Origin: Gammaproteobacteria bacterium
GTDB taxonomy: Bacteria > Pseudomonadota > Gammaproteobacteria > Natronospirales > REEB76
Reading direction: 5' to 3'
DNA length: 54,540 nucleotides
NCBI GenBank assembly: GCA_036383255.1
Contig: DASVOS010000016.1
Span: 1 to 54,540 of the forward strand
Each line of letters opens with the position of its first letter. The first letter of the stretch is position 1. This document shows positions 8,624 through 16,061 of this stretch, one piece after another. The position numbers and the translations under genes were made by a program. The notes under the pieces were generated by a model. That model saw only the letters and a list, made by a program, of their open reading frames with translations, was not told the origin of the DNA and did not search any database.

Positions 8624-9504
8624 AGGCCCGCGCGCTCGCCCTCGCCGCCGGCTTCGCCTTGGCCGGCCTGCCGCTCGCCGCGTCGAGCGTGGACCTCGGC
8701 AACCTCTTCAACACCGTCAAGCAGGCGGTGAAGCCCGCGGACCAGGACCAGGAGGCGGAGATCGGCCGCGACGCGGCCGCCACCCTGCTCGGCGCCACCA
8801 AGCCCATCCACGAGGCGGAGGTGCAGCAGTATGTGAACCGCATCGGCCTGTGGGTCGCCATGCACAGCGACCGGCCGGACCTGCCCTGGCGCTTCGCGGT
8901 GCTGGACTCGGACGACATCGACGCCTTCGCCGCCCCCGGCGGCTACGTGTTCATCACCCGCGGCCTGCTGCTGCGCATGCATAACGAGGCGGAGCTGGCC
9001 GGCGTGCTGGGCCACGAGATCAGCCACGTGGTGCTCAAGCACCACCTGAACGAGCTCATGCGCGCCGCGCGCCTCGACCTGCTCGGCCAGGCCGCGAGCT
9101 ACGAGATGCAGCAGCAAGGCCACGACACCAAGGTGCTGGACAAGGTGGCGGGCGCCAGCCGCACGCTGTACTCCAAGGGCCTGGACAAGGACGACGAGTT
9201 CGACGCGGACCGCTTCGGCGTGGTGCTGGCGGCGCGCGCGGGCTACGACCCCTACGGCCTGCTCTCGGTGCTCCAGACCCTGGAGAGCGTGGACCCCAAG
9301 AGCAGCAGCATGCAGCTCCTGATGGCCACCCACCCCTCGCCGGCGGACCGCATCGCGGCCTTGTCCGCGTCCATGCAGGCCGGCCGCATGGAGCGCTTCG
9401 GCAACCAGCCCGAGGGCCAGGGCCGGTTCGAGCGCATCGTGAAGAAGCTGGTGGCTCCGGACGCGGCCGGCAAGGATGACGAGGATGAGGACAAGAAGAA
9501 GTAG
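8620..9504 (+). CDS. M48-family periplasmic zinc metalloprotease
   Basis: 294 aa from a GTG that overlaps the SH3 gene stop by 4 nt. It has a signal peptide (residues 1-21, ending LPLAASS). The zinc motif GHEISH has His132, Glu133 and His136, with Glu193 of the downstream DDEFDADRFG motif as third ligand. The sequence 'VLDSDDIDAFAAPGGYVFITRGLL' is typical of the BepA/LoiP/YcaL branch, which handles misfolded outer-membrane proteins. The C-terminus is highly charged (DDEDEDKKK). No TPR domain is present, so it is closer to LoiP/YcaL than BepA. It is the last gene of the cyclase operon and is followed by a terminator. Confidence 0.92.
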   Translation: MKARALALAAGFALAGLPLAASSVDLGNLFNTVKQAVKPADQDQEAEIGRDAAATLLGATKPIHEAEVQQYVNRIGLWVAMHSDRPDLPWRFAVLDSDDIDAFAAPGGYVFITRGLLLRMHNEAELAGVLGHEISHVVLKHHLNELMRAARLDLLGQAASYEMQQQGHDTKVLDKVAGASRTLYSKGLDKDDEFDADRFGVVLAARAGYDPYGLLSVLQTLESVDPKSSSMQLLMATHPSPADRIAALSASMQAGRMERFGNQPEGQGRFERIVKKLVAPDAAGKDDEDEDKKK

Positions 9505-9529
9505 GGCTTGGCCCGTCTGCGGATGAAGT

Positions 9530-9559
9530 GATGGGGCCTGTACGGCCCCATCTTTTTTT
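9530..9559 (+). terminator. Intrinsic terminator after the M48 gene
   Basis: A 9-bp stem (gatggggcc / ggccccatc) with loop tgtac is followed by seven T residues. It ends the cyclase-SH3-M48 operon just before the convergent aspartic-protease pseudogene. Confidence 0.92.
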
Positions 9560-9564
9560 GCCCC

Positions 9565-10409
9565 TCAATGGGCCTGTGCGTGCGGATCCTTCGCCTCCGG
9601 CAACGGCGCGAGCCACACCCGCCCATGTTCAAGGTCCATGGTCATGATCCAGTGCTGCAGGAACCCGTAGCCGATGTTGCCGTCCATGATGAGGTTGCCG
9701 GTCTGGGCCGTCCCGCTCACCGGGATGCCATTCGCCAGCGTCAGGCTGCCGTCGAAGGTCGCTTTAACGTCCGGCTTCATTCCCACCAGCGGCGCGATGT
9801 GGTTGCCCACTACCATCGCCAGGTAGCCCCCGGTATCCAACTCCATCCAGGCGAGGCCGTCGGGCGTCTGCACCGCACCGTCCAGCGTCAGCGCCCCCGC
9901 ACCGGCAGCTCTTTCGCGTGAGCCTTGCGCGCCGCCAGGCTTGCCGGCGTCTCGACGATGATCTCCTTGCCCGGCACCAGCGTGATGGCGTGGCCCGCGA
10001 AGACGTCCAGGCCCACGATGCCATCGATGGGCGGCGCATCCGGACCCATGAAGCCCGCGACATCGAACACGCCGATGATAGGAGCCTGGGCCTTCACTCC
10101 CGGCATCTCGACCATGAGGCCATCGCAGTGCGGCCCGTCGAGCCGCTGGCCGTCCAGGCGGAAGCCGGTGGCCTGGCCCCAGGGCTTGCAGCCCACCTTC
10201 TGCGCGAAGGCCGGGGTCATGATCGTCACGCCTTCGCCGGTGTCGAACATGAACGTGCCCGTCTGTCCGCCTACCGTGGCATTGGCCGTGAAGAAGTAGG
10301 CGAAGTAGGGCTTGAGCGGGATATGGCCCGCCGGCTCCGGTCCGGCCGCCATCGCCAGGGCGGGAGCCAGCAGGGTGAACAGGGTGGGAGCTAACTGTCG
10401 TAGTTGCAT
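9565..10409 (-). pseudogene. Exported aspartic (pepsin/retropepsin-like) protease, frameshifted
   Basis: Two overlapping frames together make one protein of about 280 aa. The first starts at the ATG at 10409, with a strong Shine-Dalgarno (ggaggaa) and a signal peptide (MQLRQLAPTLFTLLAPALAMA). It carries the first active-site motif (FMFDTGEGV) and stops at 9888 shortly after ...HAKELPVRGR. The second frame continues with ALTLDGAVQTPDG and holds a second motif (MELDTGGY) down to 9565. One missing G in the five-base run at 9894-9898 (C5 on the plus strand) would restore the frame. This is either a real inactivating frameshift or a homopolymer sequencing error. Two DTG motifs in one chain imply a single-chain bilobal enzyme. 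Confidence 0.8.
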
Positions 10410-10592
10410 CTTTCGTTCCTCCAGGTCGTTGAGTGGTTGCGTCGTGACGCCGGCCCACCCCGGTGTCACTGATTACGACCGGACGAAGGAGAAGGGAATT
10501 CCGTAAGACGGGAAGGAAAAGAAACCTGCGGTTCGCGGGAGATGGACGAAGATGGTTTCTGGCGGGAACGCCGGAGATATCCGGCGAACGTG

Positions 10593-10946
10593 TCAGCGGG
10601 CTTGGTCTTCCAGAAGCTCATCCATGAAAGCGATTGCGCGTCTCATATGAGGGATGACGATCGTCCCGCCCACCACCAGCGCCACGCTCATCGCCTCCAC
10701 GATCTCTTCCTTGCTGCAGCCCGACTCGATGCACTGCCCGATGTGGTAGCTCACGCAGTCGTCGCAGCGCAGCACCATCGAGGTGGAGAGCCCCAGCAGC
10801 TCCTTGGTCTTCGCCGGCAGCGCGCCGTCCGTGTAGGTGAGGCTGTCCACCGAGAACACGCGCTTGATCACGCGATTGTCTTCAGCCAAGATTCTCTCAT
10901 TCATCTTGGCCCTGAAGGCGTTGAACTCATCGACGCGCTTGCCCAC
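10593..10946 (-). CDS. Carboxymuconolactone decarboxylase/AhpD-like protein
   Basis: 117 aa from a GTG at 10946 with an excellent Shine-Dalgarno (agggaga). An in-frame ATG at 10997 lies inside the arginase gene and is rejected. The AhpD-type redox motif is intact: MVLRCDDCVSYHIGQC with CxxC and the following His, then 'EEIVEAMSVALVVGGTIVIPHMRRA'. These proteins are small peroxide-handling or disulfide-exchange enzymes. The start codon lies 11 nt downstream of the arginase stop, so the two are probably one transcript. Confidence 0.88.
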   Translation of the reverse strand: MGKRVDEFNAFRAKMNERILAEDNRVIKRVFSVDSLTYTDGALPAKTKELLGLSTSMVLRCDDCVSYHIGQCIESGCSKEEIVEAMSVALVVGGTIVIPHMRRAIAFMDELLEDQAR

Positions 10947-10957
10947 TGAACTCTCCC

Positions 10958-11917
10958 TTAGAGAATCGTCCTGCCCAGGGCTGACTGGATCAGCCACACT
11001 GCAAATTTACCTGTCTTGTTCTCGGTATCCATGGTGGGATTGAGTTCGACGACTTCCATGCCGACGAGCTTGTTGCTCCGGGCCAGCACCTCGCACACCA
11101 GGTGCGACTCGCGGAAGTTGAGGCCGCCCGGCACCGGCGTGCCCACGCCCGGGGCCACGGTGGGGTCGCAGCCGTCCAGGTCGAAAGAGAGGTGGATGCC
11201 GCCGGAGGCCTTGCCCAGGATCTCCATGGCTTCCTCCAGGCAGGCCGGGGCGCCGCGCGCGTCGATCTCGCTCATGGTGAACACGCGCACGCCAAGTTCC
11301 TTCACGATCTTGGCTTCCTTGGCGTCCACCTGGCGCACGCCGAAGATCACCACGTTCTCGGGCTTGAGCGCCGGGGCGCGGCCGGCGATGCCGGTCAGCT
11401 CCTTCGGGCCGTTGCCCAGCAGCACCGAGAGCGGCATGCCGTGGATGTTGCCGGAGGGGCTGCTGTCGGGGGTGTTCATGTCCGTGTGGGCGTCGCACCA
11501 GAACACGCCGAGGTCCAGGTTCTTGCGGCGCAGGTGCTTGGCCATGCCCGAGATGGTGCCGATGGCCTGGGAATGGTCGCCCCCCAGCACCAGCGGGAAC
11601 TCGTCCTTGTCCATGGTGGCTTCCACCGTGCCGGCCAGGTCGCGGCAGACCTCGCTGATCACGCCGAGGTAGCGTGCGTTCTTCTCGCCGAGCTCGGCCG
11701 CCTCCATGGAGATCTGGCCGATGTTATGCATGCCGACCACCTCGTGGCCGATCTTCTTGAGCGCCGGCACCACGCCGGCGACATGCATGGCGGAGGAGCC
11801 CATGTCGGTCCCGCGCCGCCCGGCGCCGAGGTCGAGGTGGACGTTGGTGATGCGGATTTTCTTGGAAGCCAAGGGAGTAACCGGGGAATGCGCTAAGCAG
11901 GGCGGCCATTGTAACAT
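10958..11917 (-). CDS. rocF: Arginase
   Basis: 319 aa of the ureohydrolase family, converting L-arginine to ornithine and urea. The binuclear manganese site is complete: His115 (GGDHS), Asp142-His144-Asp146 (WCDAHTD) and Asp246-Asp248 (SFDLDGCDP). Asn157/His159 (SGNIHGMP) sit at the substrate site. This loop and 'ELNPTMDTENKT' point to arginase rather than agmatinase or formimidoylglutamase. The ATG at 11917 precedes a non-conserved stretch (MLQWPPCLAHSPVTPLASKK), so translation could begin a little further in. Divergent from the PKHD hydroxylase gene. Confidence 0.93.
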   Translation of the reverse strand: MLQWPPCLAHSPVTPLASKKIRITNVHLDLGAGRRGTDMGSSAMHVAGVVPALKKIGHEVVGMHNIGQISMEAAELGEKNARYLGVISEVCRDLAGTVEATMDKDEFPLVLGGDHSQAIGTISGMAKHLRRKNLDLGVFWCDAHTDMNTPDSSPSGNIHGMPLSVLLGNGPKELTGIAGRAPALKPENVVIFGVRQVDAKEAKIVKELGVRVFTMSEIDARGAPACLEEAMEILGKASGGIHLSFDLDGCDPTVAPGVGTPVPGGLNFRESHLVCEVLARSNKLVGMEVVELNPTMDTENKTGKFAVWLIQSALGRTIL

Positions 11918-11920
11918 GAC

Positions 11921-11956
11921 TGCATATTCACTGATTTGTGCATATTATTGTTGACA
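11921..11956. promoter_or_regulatory. Divergent control region with direct repeats (arginase / PKHD hydroxylase)
   Basis: An AT-rich patch between divergent genes. The octamer tgcatatt occurs at 11921-11928 and again at 11939-11946, in direct repeat 18 bp apart. A perfect -35-like ttgaca follows at 11951-11956, pointing toward the hydroxylase gene, though the -10 at the expected distance is poor. The repeats could be operator half-sites. Confidence 0.4.
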
Positions 11957-12009
11957 CCCCCCGCCCCGAGCGGGTCTCATGGGCCGGGGTCACACCAAGG
12001 TTTCCCATC

Positions 12010-12681
12010 ATGCTGCTCAAGATCGAAGGCCTGCTCAGCGCCGCCGAGTTGGTCCAGCTGCGCACGCAGCTCGCCGGGGTCAAGTTCGAGGACGGCCGCA
12101 CCACCGCCGGCGTCGCCGTGCGCGACGTCAAGCACAACCTGCAGAGCGCGGCCCAGGACAAGGCGCTGCTGGAGCCGCAGCAGCTCCTGGCCGCCGCCCT
12201 CGTCCGGAACGAGCTGTTCAACCAGTGGGTGCTGCCGCGCCGCCTGCTGCCGCCCATGTTCAACCGCTACGACACCGGCATGGACTACGGCGGCCACGTG
12301 GACAACGCCGTCATGGGTGGCGGCGACCCGCTCAGGGCCGACGTCTCCATCACCGTGTTCCTCACCGACCCCGCCGACTACGACGGCGGCGAGCTCGTCA
12401 TCAACAGCGACGGCGAGGCCCAGTCCGTGAAGCTCGCCGCCGGCAGCGCGGTGGTCTACAGCTCCACCAGCATCCACAAGGTGCAGAAGGTCACCCGCGG
12501 CAGCCGCGTGTGCGGGGTCACCTGGGCCCAGAGCTTCGTGCGCGACGAGCCGCGCCGCGAGATGCTGTACGAGCTCATGCAAGTCGCCCGCTGGGCGCGG
12601 GGCGTGGCGCCCGGTTCCGCCGAGGCCATGAAGATCAGCAAGCTGCGCGCCAATCTCATGCGCCTTTGGGCCGAAGTTTAA
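12010..12681 (+). CDS. piuC: PKHD-type Fe(II)/2-oxoglutarate hydroxylase (PiuC/YbiX family)
   Basis: 224 aa from the ATG at 12010 (MLLKIEGLLSAAELVQLR), matching the start and length of YbiX/PiuC. The iron site is YGGHVDNAVMG (HxD) plus the distal His in SSTSIHKVQKV, and the 2-oxoglutarate Arg is in VTRGSRVCGVTWAQSFV. PKHD hydroxylases of this branch usually sit next to TonB-dependent siderophore receptors; here no receptor is adjacent, so the iron-uptake link is family knowledge only. An in-frame ATG at 11938 is rejected because conservation starts later. This is the second 2-oxoglutarate oxygenase in the window. Confidence 0.88.
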   Translation: MLLKIEGLLSAAELVQLRTQLAGVKFEDGRTTAGVAVRDVKHNLQSAAQDKALLEPQQLLAAALVRNELFNQWVLPRRLLPPMFNRYDTGMDYGGHVDNAVMGGGDPLRADVSITVFLTDPADYDGGELVINSDGEAQSVKLAAGSAVVYSSTSIHKVQKVTRGSRVCGVTWAQSFVRDEPRREMLYELMQVARWARGVAPGSAEAMKISKLRANLMRLWAEV

Positions 12682-12852
12682 GTCTCATCTGGGCGCCTCC
12701 AGAAGCCAGAGATTTTGGTCGCGGGCAAGGCGAAGCTGCCCGAGCAACCGGGCGCGGCATATATTCCGCGCGGGCGGACAGGGATGTGCGTCCTGGACCG
12801 CGAGCGAAGCTGGATGCGTAGCGAGCATCAAACTAATCGAGGCTCATAACCG
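12682..12852. other. Intergenic region, no gene
   Basis: GC-rich, with short inverted elements (for example ggac...gtcc around 12777-12795) and several gcgag/gcgaagc words. I see no convincing promoter, RNA gene or coding frame, and no T-run terminator for the hydroxylase gene. Confidence 0.4.
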
Positions 12853-13722
12853 ATGTGGCAATTAGTGATCGGCGCCGTGCTTATTAGCTTCTCGGCGGTG
12901 TTCGTGAAGCTCGTCCACGTGCCCCCGACCGTGAGCGGTTTCTACCGGGTCTTCTTCGGCGGCGTGATCCTGCTCGCCGTGGTGCTCTGGCGGCGCGAGC
13001 ATCCCCGGCTGAATGGCGCGAGCTGGATCAAGCTCCTGCTCGCCGGATTCTTCTTCGCCCTGGACCTCTTCTTCTGGCACCGCAGCATCCTCTACGTGGG
13101 CCCCGGGGTCGCCACGCTGCTCGCCAACTTCCAGGTGTTCGTCATGGCCGCAGTGGGCGTGCTGTTCCTGAACGAGCGCCTGAGCCTGTTCCAGTGGCTC
13201 GCCATCGTCATGGCCATGTTCGGCCTGGTGCTGCTGGTGGGGGCGGACTGGAGCCATCTCTCGCCGCTCTACCACTGGGGCATCGTCCTGGCGCTCATCT
13301 CCGCGGTGGCCTATGCCGGCTACCTCCTGGCCCTGCGCAGCACCCGCAATGCCACCGGCGGCTCGTCCTACAGCGCCATCACCATCACCTCGTTCGCGTC
13401 GGCCGCGATGCTGGCGGTGTCGCTGCTGGTGGAAGGGGAGTCCTTCGCCATCCCCACCTGGGCGGACGCGGGCTGGCTGCTGCTCTATGGGCTGGTGCCC
13501 CAGGTGCTGGGGTGGGTGCTGATCTCCCACAGCATGCACAAGGTGCAGGCATCCCAGGTGGGGCTGGTGCTGCTGTTGCAGCCCGCCTGCGCCTTCGTCT
13601 GGGACAGCGCCTTCTTCGGCCGGCATTTCAGCCCGCCGGAGCTGGCCGGCGCGGCCATCACCTTGGTAGCCATCTATATGGGCTCCCTGAGGCGATCGCC
13701 CATGCGGAAAAGAACCGCCTGA
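12853..13722 (+). CDS. EamA/DMT-superfamily transporter
   Basis: 289 aa with about ten hydrophobic helices arranged as two EamA repeats (residues about 1-135 and 145-280). Typical features are 'FYRVFFGGVILLAVVLWRR' in the first repeat and 'GIVLALISAVAYAGYLLALR' opening the second. Members export amino acids, metabolites or drugs; the substrate is unknown. A Shine-Dalgarno (gagg) lies upstream of the ATG. The gene is convergent with the lipid kinase gene, and the 70-nt gap holds an inverted repeat (ccggaagc 13747-13754 / gcttccgg 13781-13788). Confidence 0.9.
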   Translation: MWQLVIGAVLISFSAVFVKLVHVPPTVSGFYRVFFGGVILLAVVLWRREHPRLNGASWIKLLLAGFFFALDLFFWHRSILYVGPGVATLLANFQVFVMAAVGVLFLNERLSLFQWLAIVMAMFGLVLLVGADWSHLSPLYHWGIVLALISAVAYAGYLLALRSTRNATGGSSYSAITITSFASAAMLAVSLLVEGESFAIPTWADAGWLLLYGLVPQVLGWVLISHSMHKVQASQVGLVLLLQPACAFVWDSAFFGRHFSPPELAGAAITLVAIYMGSLRRSPMRKRTA

Positions 13723-13792
13723 AATCTTGATCTTGGGGGACGTCAGCCGGAAGCGTTACGAGCAAAGGCAGAGCGCAGTAGCTTCCGGGTAA

Positions 13793-14680
13793 TCAGCAGA
13801 CGACCTCGAGGGCCCGGGGTAAAACCTCTATATCCAGTTTCTTCGCGCCGGTATAGGTGAGTTCCCCATCCGCGTGTATCGGCAGCGGCACGTCCGCCTC
13901 TACTGACAGCCGCCCGGTCCGGAACTTCACCACCTTCGGGTGGCTCATGTGCTCGCCCTTCAGCACCTGGGGCAGGAGCTGCAGGACGCCGAGGCGCCCC
14001 ATGCCCTTGGCCACCACCACGTCGAACAGCCCGTCGTCGATCTCGGCGTCCGGCGCCATCACGAACGCGCCGCCTTCCACCTTGCCGTTGTTGATGGTGA
14101 GCAGGGTGATGGGCGTCTCCAGCCTCTCGCCGTCGTGGCGCACCCGCACCGTGGGGGTGGAGTGCATCAAGAGCAGGATCTTGGCCAGCGCGATGCCGTA
14201 CACCGCGTTGCCGCGCAGCCAGCGGATGCGGTTGGCCTCCAGCGCCACCTGGGCGTCGAAGCCGATGCCGAGGCCGTTCGCGAAGTAGAAGTCGTTGCAG
14301 CGGCCCACGTCCACGCGGCGGGTCTGGCGGCGCACCGCGCGCCAGCAGGCCTCGCGCCAGTCATGGCTCGCGTCCAGCATCTTCACGAAGTCGTTGCCGG
14401 TGCCCACCGGCACCACCGCCAGCGGCGCGCCGCCGCCGCCCTTCATCCAGCCGTTCACCGCCTCGTGCACCGTGCCGTCGCCGCCGGCCACCACCACCAC
14501 CGGCGGCTTCTCTGCGAGCGCGGCCTGCACCTTGGCCTGCACGTCGCCGGGGCCGGTGCTGTTGAGGATGCGGGTAGGGAGGCTGAGTTCCTGCAGGTAG
14601 GCGCCGATGGCCGGGCCCATCTCGCGGCCCAGGCCGCGGCCTGCTTCGGGATTCACGATGACGGGAGCACGCGCACTCAT
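13793..14680 (-). CDS. Diacylglycerol-kinase-family lipid kinase (YegS-like)
   Basis: 295 aa. The N-terminal 'PVIVNPEAGRGLG' and the nucleotide motif 'VVVAGGDGTVHEAVNGW' (GGDGT near residue 66), then 'LAVVPVGTGNDFVKML', define the DAGK catalytic domain. The C-terminal beta-sandwich includes 'ETPITLLTINNGKVEGGAFVMAPDAEIDDGLFDVVV' and ends with 'PLPIHADGELT'. It phosphorylates a lipid (diacylglycerol, phosphatidylglycerol or sphingoid base in relatives) using ATP. No clear Shine-Dalgarno before the ATG at 14680. It lies 72 nt downstream of the MarR gene on the same strand and may be co-transcribed with it. Confidence 0.92.
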   Translation of the reverse strand: MSARAPVIVNPEAGRGLGREMGPAIGAYLQELSLPTRILNSTGPGDVQAKVQAALAEKPPVVVVAGGDGTVHEAVNGWMKGGGGAPLAVVPVGTGNDFVKMLDASHDWREACWRAVRRQTRRVDVGRCNDFYFANGLGIGFDAQVALEANRIRWLRGNAVYGIALAKILLLMHSTPTVRVRHDGERLETPITLLTINNGKVEGGAFVMAPDAEIDDGLFDVVVAKGMGRLGVLQLLPQVLKGEHMSHPKVVKFRTGRLSVEADVPLPIHADGELTYTGAKKLDIEVLPRALEVVC

Positions 14681-14752
14681 GGCGCGCGCCTGCGGGAAAG
14701 TCTCATCTTGTCACCCCAGCCCCTGAAAGCTGCGGCATAGCTTACTCGAAGC

Positions 14753-15232
14753 TCAGCGCTTCCCGTTGCCGTTTCCGTTTTTGGGGAGTTCGCCGTCTAG
14801 CTCGGCCATCATCCGCGCCACGCTGCCGAGCGCGAGGCGGATCGCCACCTGCTCGTCCGGCGGCAGCTCCGAGAGCCGCGCGCTGAAGCGCATCTGCAGG
14901 GGGGAGGGCAGTTCCAGGGACATCTGCTTGCCGAGCGGCGTGAGCGAGACCAGCACCCGGCGCTTGTCCTCGGGCCGCCGCTCGCGACTCACGAGGCCCC
15001 GCACCTCCAGCCGGTCCAGGATCCCCGTGAGGGTGGCGGGGCTGAGGGCGATGCCCTTCGCCAGCGCGCCGGTGGTGAGCGAGCCGCGCCCCGCGATCTC
15101 CCGGAGGCACAACATCTGCGGACCCGTGAGGCCATGGCTGCCGGAAAGCTGCCGGCTGTAGACGTCCATGGCGCGCATGATGCGCCGCAGATCCATGAAG
15201 ATGTCCTTCATGAGGTCTTGGTCCATTTCCAT
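14753..15232 (-). CDS. MarR-family transcriptional regulator
   Basis: 159 aa starting MEMDQDLMKDIFMDLRR. The second Met (15226) is equally possible, since the purine-rich run lies right before both. The winged helix-turn-helix spans about residues 30-100: 'HGLTGPQMLCLREIAGRGSLTTGALAKGIALSPATLTGILDRLEVRGLVSRERRPEDKRRVLVSLTPLG', with the D-x-R wing typical of MarR. The C-terminus is low complexity (NGNGNGKR). It probably represses its own promoter, where an AT-rich inverted repeat lies about 40-65 bp upstream, and possibly the divergent plsY. Confidence 0.93.
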   Translation of the reverse strand: MEMDQDLMKDIFMDLRRIMRAMDVYSRQLSGSHGLTGPQMLCLREIAGRGSLTTGALAKGIALSPATLTGILDRLEVRGLVSRERRPEDKRRVLVSLTPLGKQMSLELPSPLQMRFSARLSELPPDEQVAIRLALGSVARMMAELDGELPKNGNGNGKR

Positions 15233-15272
15233 CCCCTGAGTACTCGAAACCCCTAAGCTTCGGATGCAACTC

Positions 15273-15296
15273 TTATTATGTAATATAACATAATAA
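15273..15296. promoter_or_regulatory. Candidate MarR operator/promoter
   Basis: ttattatg (15273-15280) and cataataa (15289-15296) are exact inverted repeats separated by 8 AT-only bases. This 24-bp A/T-rich island in GC-rich DNA lies between divergent marR and plsY. The site could overlap the marR -10, which suits autoregulation. Confidence 0.6.
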
Positions 15297-15404
15297 ACAT
15301 TCATTTGCAAAGTACCCGCCTTGGCAGGACCAAGCCCCCGTCCTGCTTGGGCCGCCTGTAAACCCCCGCTAGAATGGACACTTCGCCCCGCCGGATGCAC
15401 CCCC

Positions 15405-16046
15405 ATGATCGCCCTTGGCCTGCGCTGCCTCCTGGCCTATCTATTGGGTTCCCTCCTGGGCAGCATGCTCGTGGGCCGGGTCTACGGCGGGGTGGATATC
15501 CGCACCCAGGGCTCCGGCAACGCCGGCGGCACCAACGCCCTGCGCACCCAGGGCAAGATCTTCGCCCTCTGGGTCATGCTCATCGACATCGGCAAGGGTG
15601 TGGCCGCCGCCTGGCTCGTGCCAGCCATCCCGCTGCCCGTGCCCGGCGGGGAAGTGCTCACGGGCCCCTGGACCGCCGCGCTCTGCGGCATGTTCGCCAT
15701 CGTCGGCCACGTGTTCCCGGTGTTCTACGGGTTCCGGGGCGGCAAGGGCGCCGCCACCTATGTCGGCGTCGTGGCCGTGTTGGCACCGGTGGCGCTGCTG
15801 CCGGGGCTCGCCGTGTTCGTGCTCGTGCTCACCCTCTCGGGCTACGTGGGCCTCTCCACCGTGCTCTCCGCCTGCACCGTGGCGGTGTTCGCGCTCTGGC
15901 GCGACGGCGCCGCCTCGCCGCTGTTCACCTTCGCCCTCGTCATGGCGCTCTTCATCGTCTACACCCACCGCAGCAACCTGCAGCGGCTCATGGCGGGCAA
16001 CGAGAACCGCTTCGAGCGCGCCATGCTGCTGCGCAAGCGGCGCTGA
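15405..16046 (+). CDS. plsY: Glycerol-3-phosphate acyltransferase PlsY
   Basis: 213 aa integral membrane enzyme that acylates glycerol-3-phosphate with acyl-phosphate, the first step of phospholipid synthesis. The three PlsY motifs are visible: 'GSGNAGGTNALR' (the usual P/A positions are changed, GNPGATN to GNAGGTN), 'FRGGKGAATYVG', and 'THRSNLQRLMAGNENR'. Five to seven membrane segments. The frame is open further upstream, but the ATG at 15405 begins the conserved first helix. A -10-like tagaat lies at 15370-15375. It leads plsY-birA-coaX-SPOR, with birA following 15 nt later. Confidence 0.93.
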   Translation: MIALGLRCLLAYLLGSLLGSMLVGRVYGGVDIRTQGSGNAGGTNALRTQGKIFALWVMLIDIGKGVAAAWLVPAIPLPVPGGEVLTGPWTAALCGMFAIVGHVFPVFYGFRGGKGAATYVGVVAVLAPVALLPGLAVFVLVLTLSGYVGLSTVLSACTVAVFALWRDGAASPLFTFALVMALFIVYTHRSNLQRLMAGNENRFERAMLLRKRR

Positions 16047-16061
16047 CCCGAAGTCAGCTCC

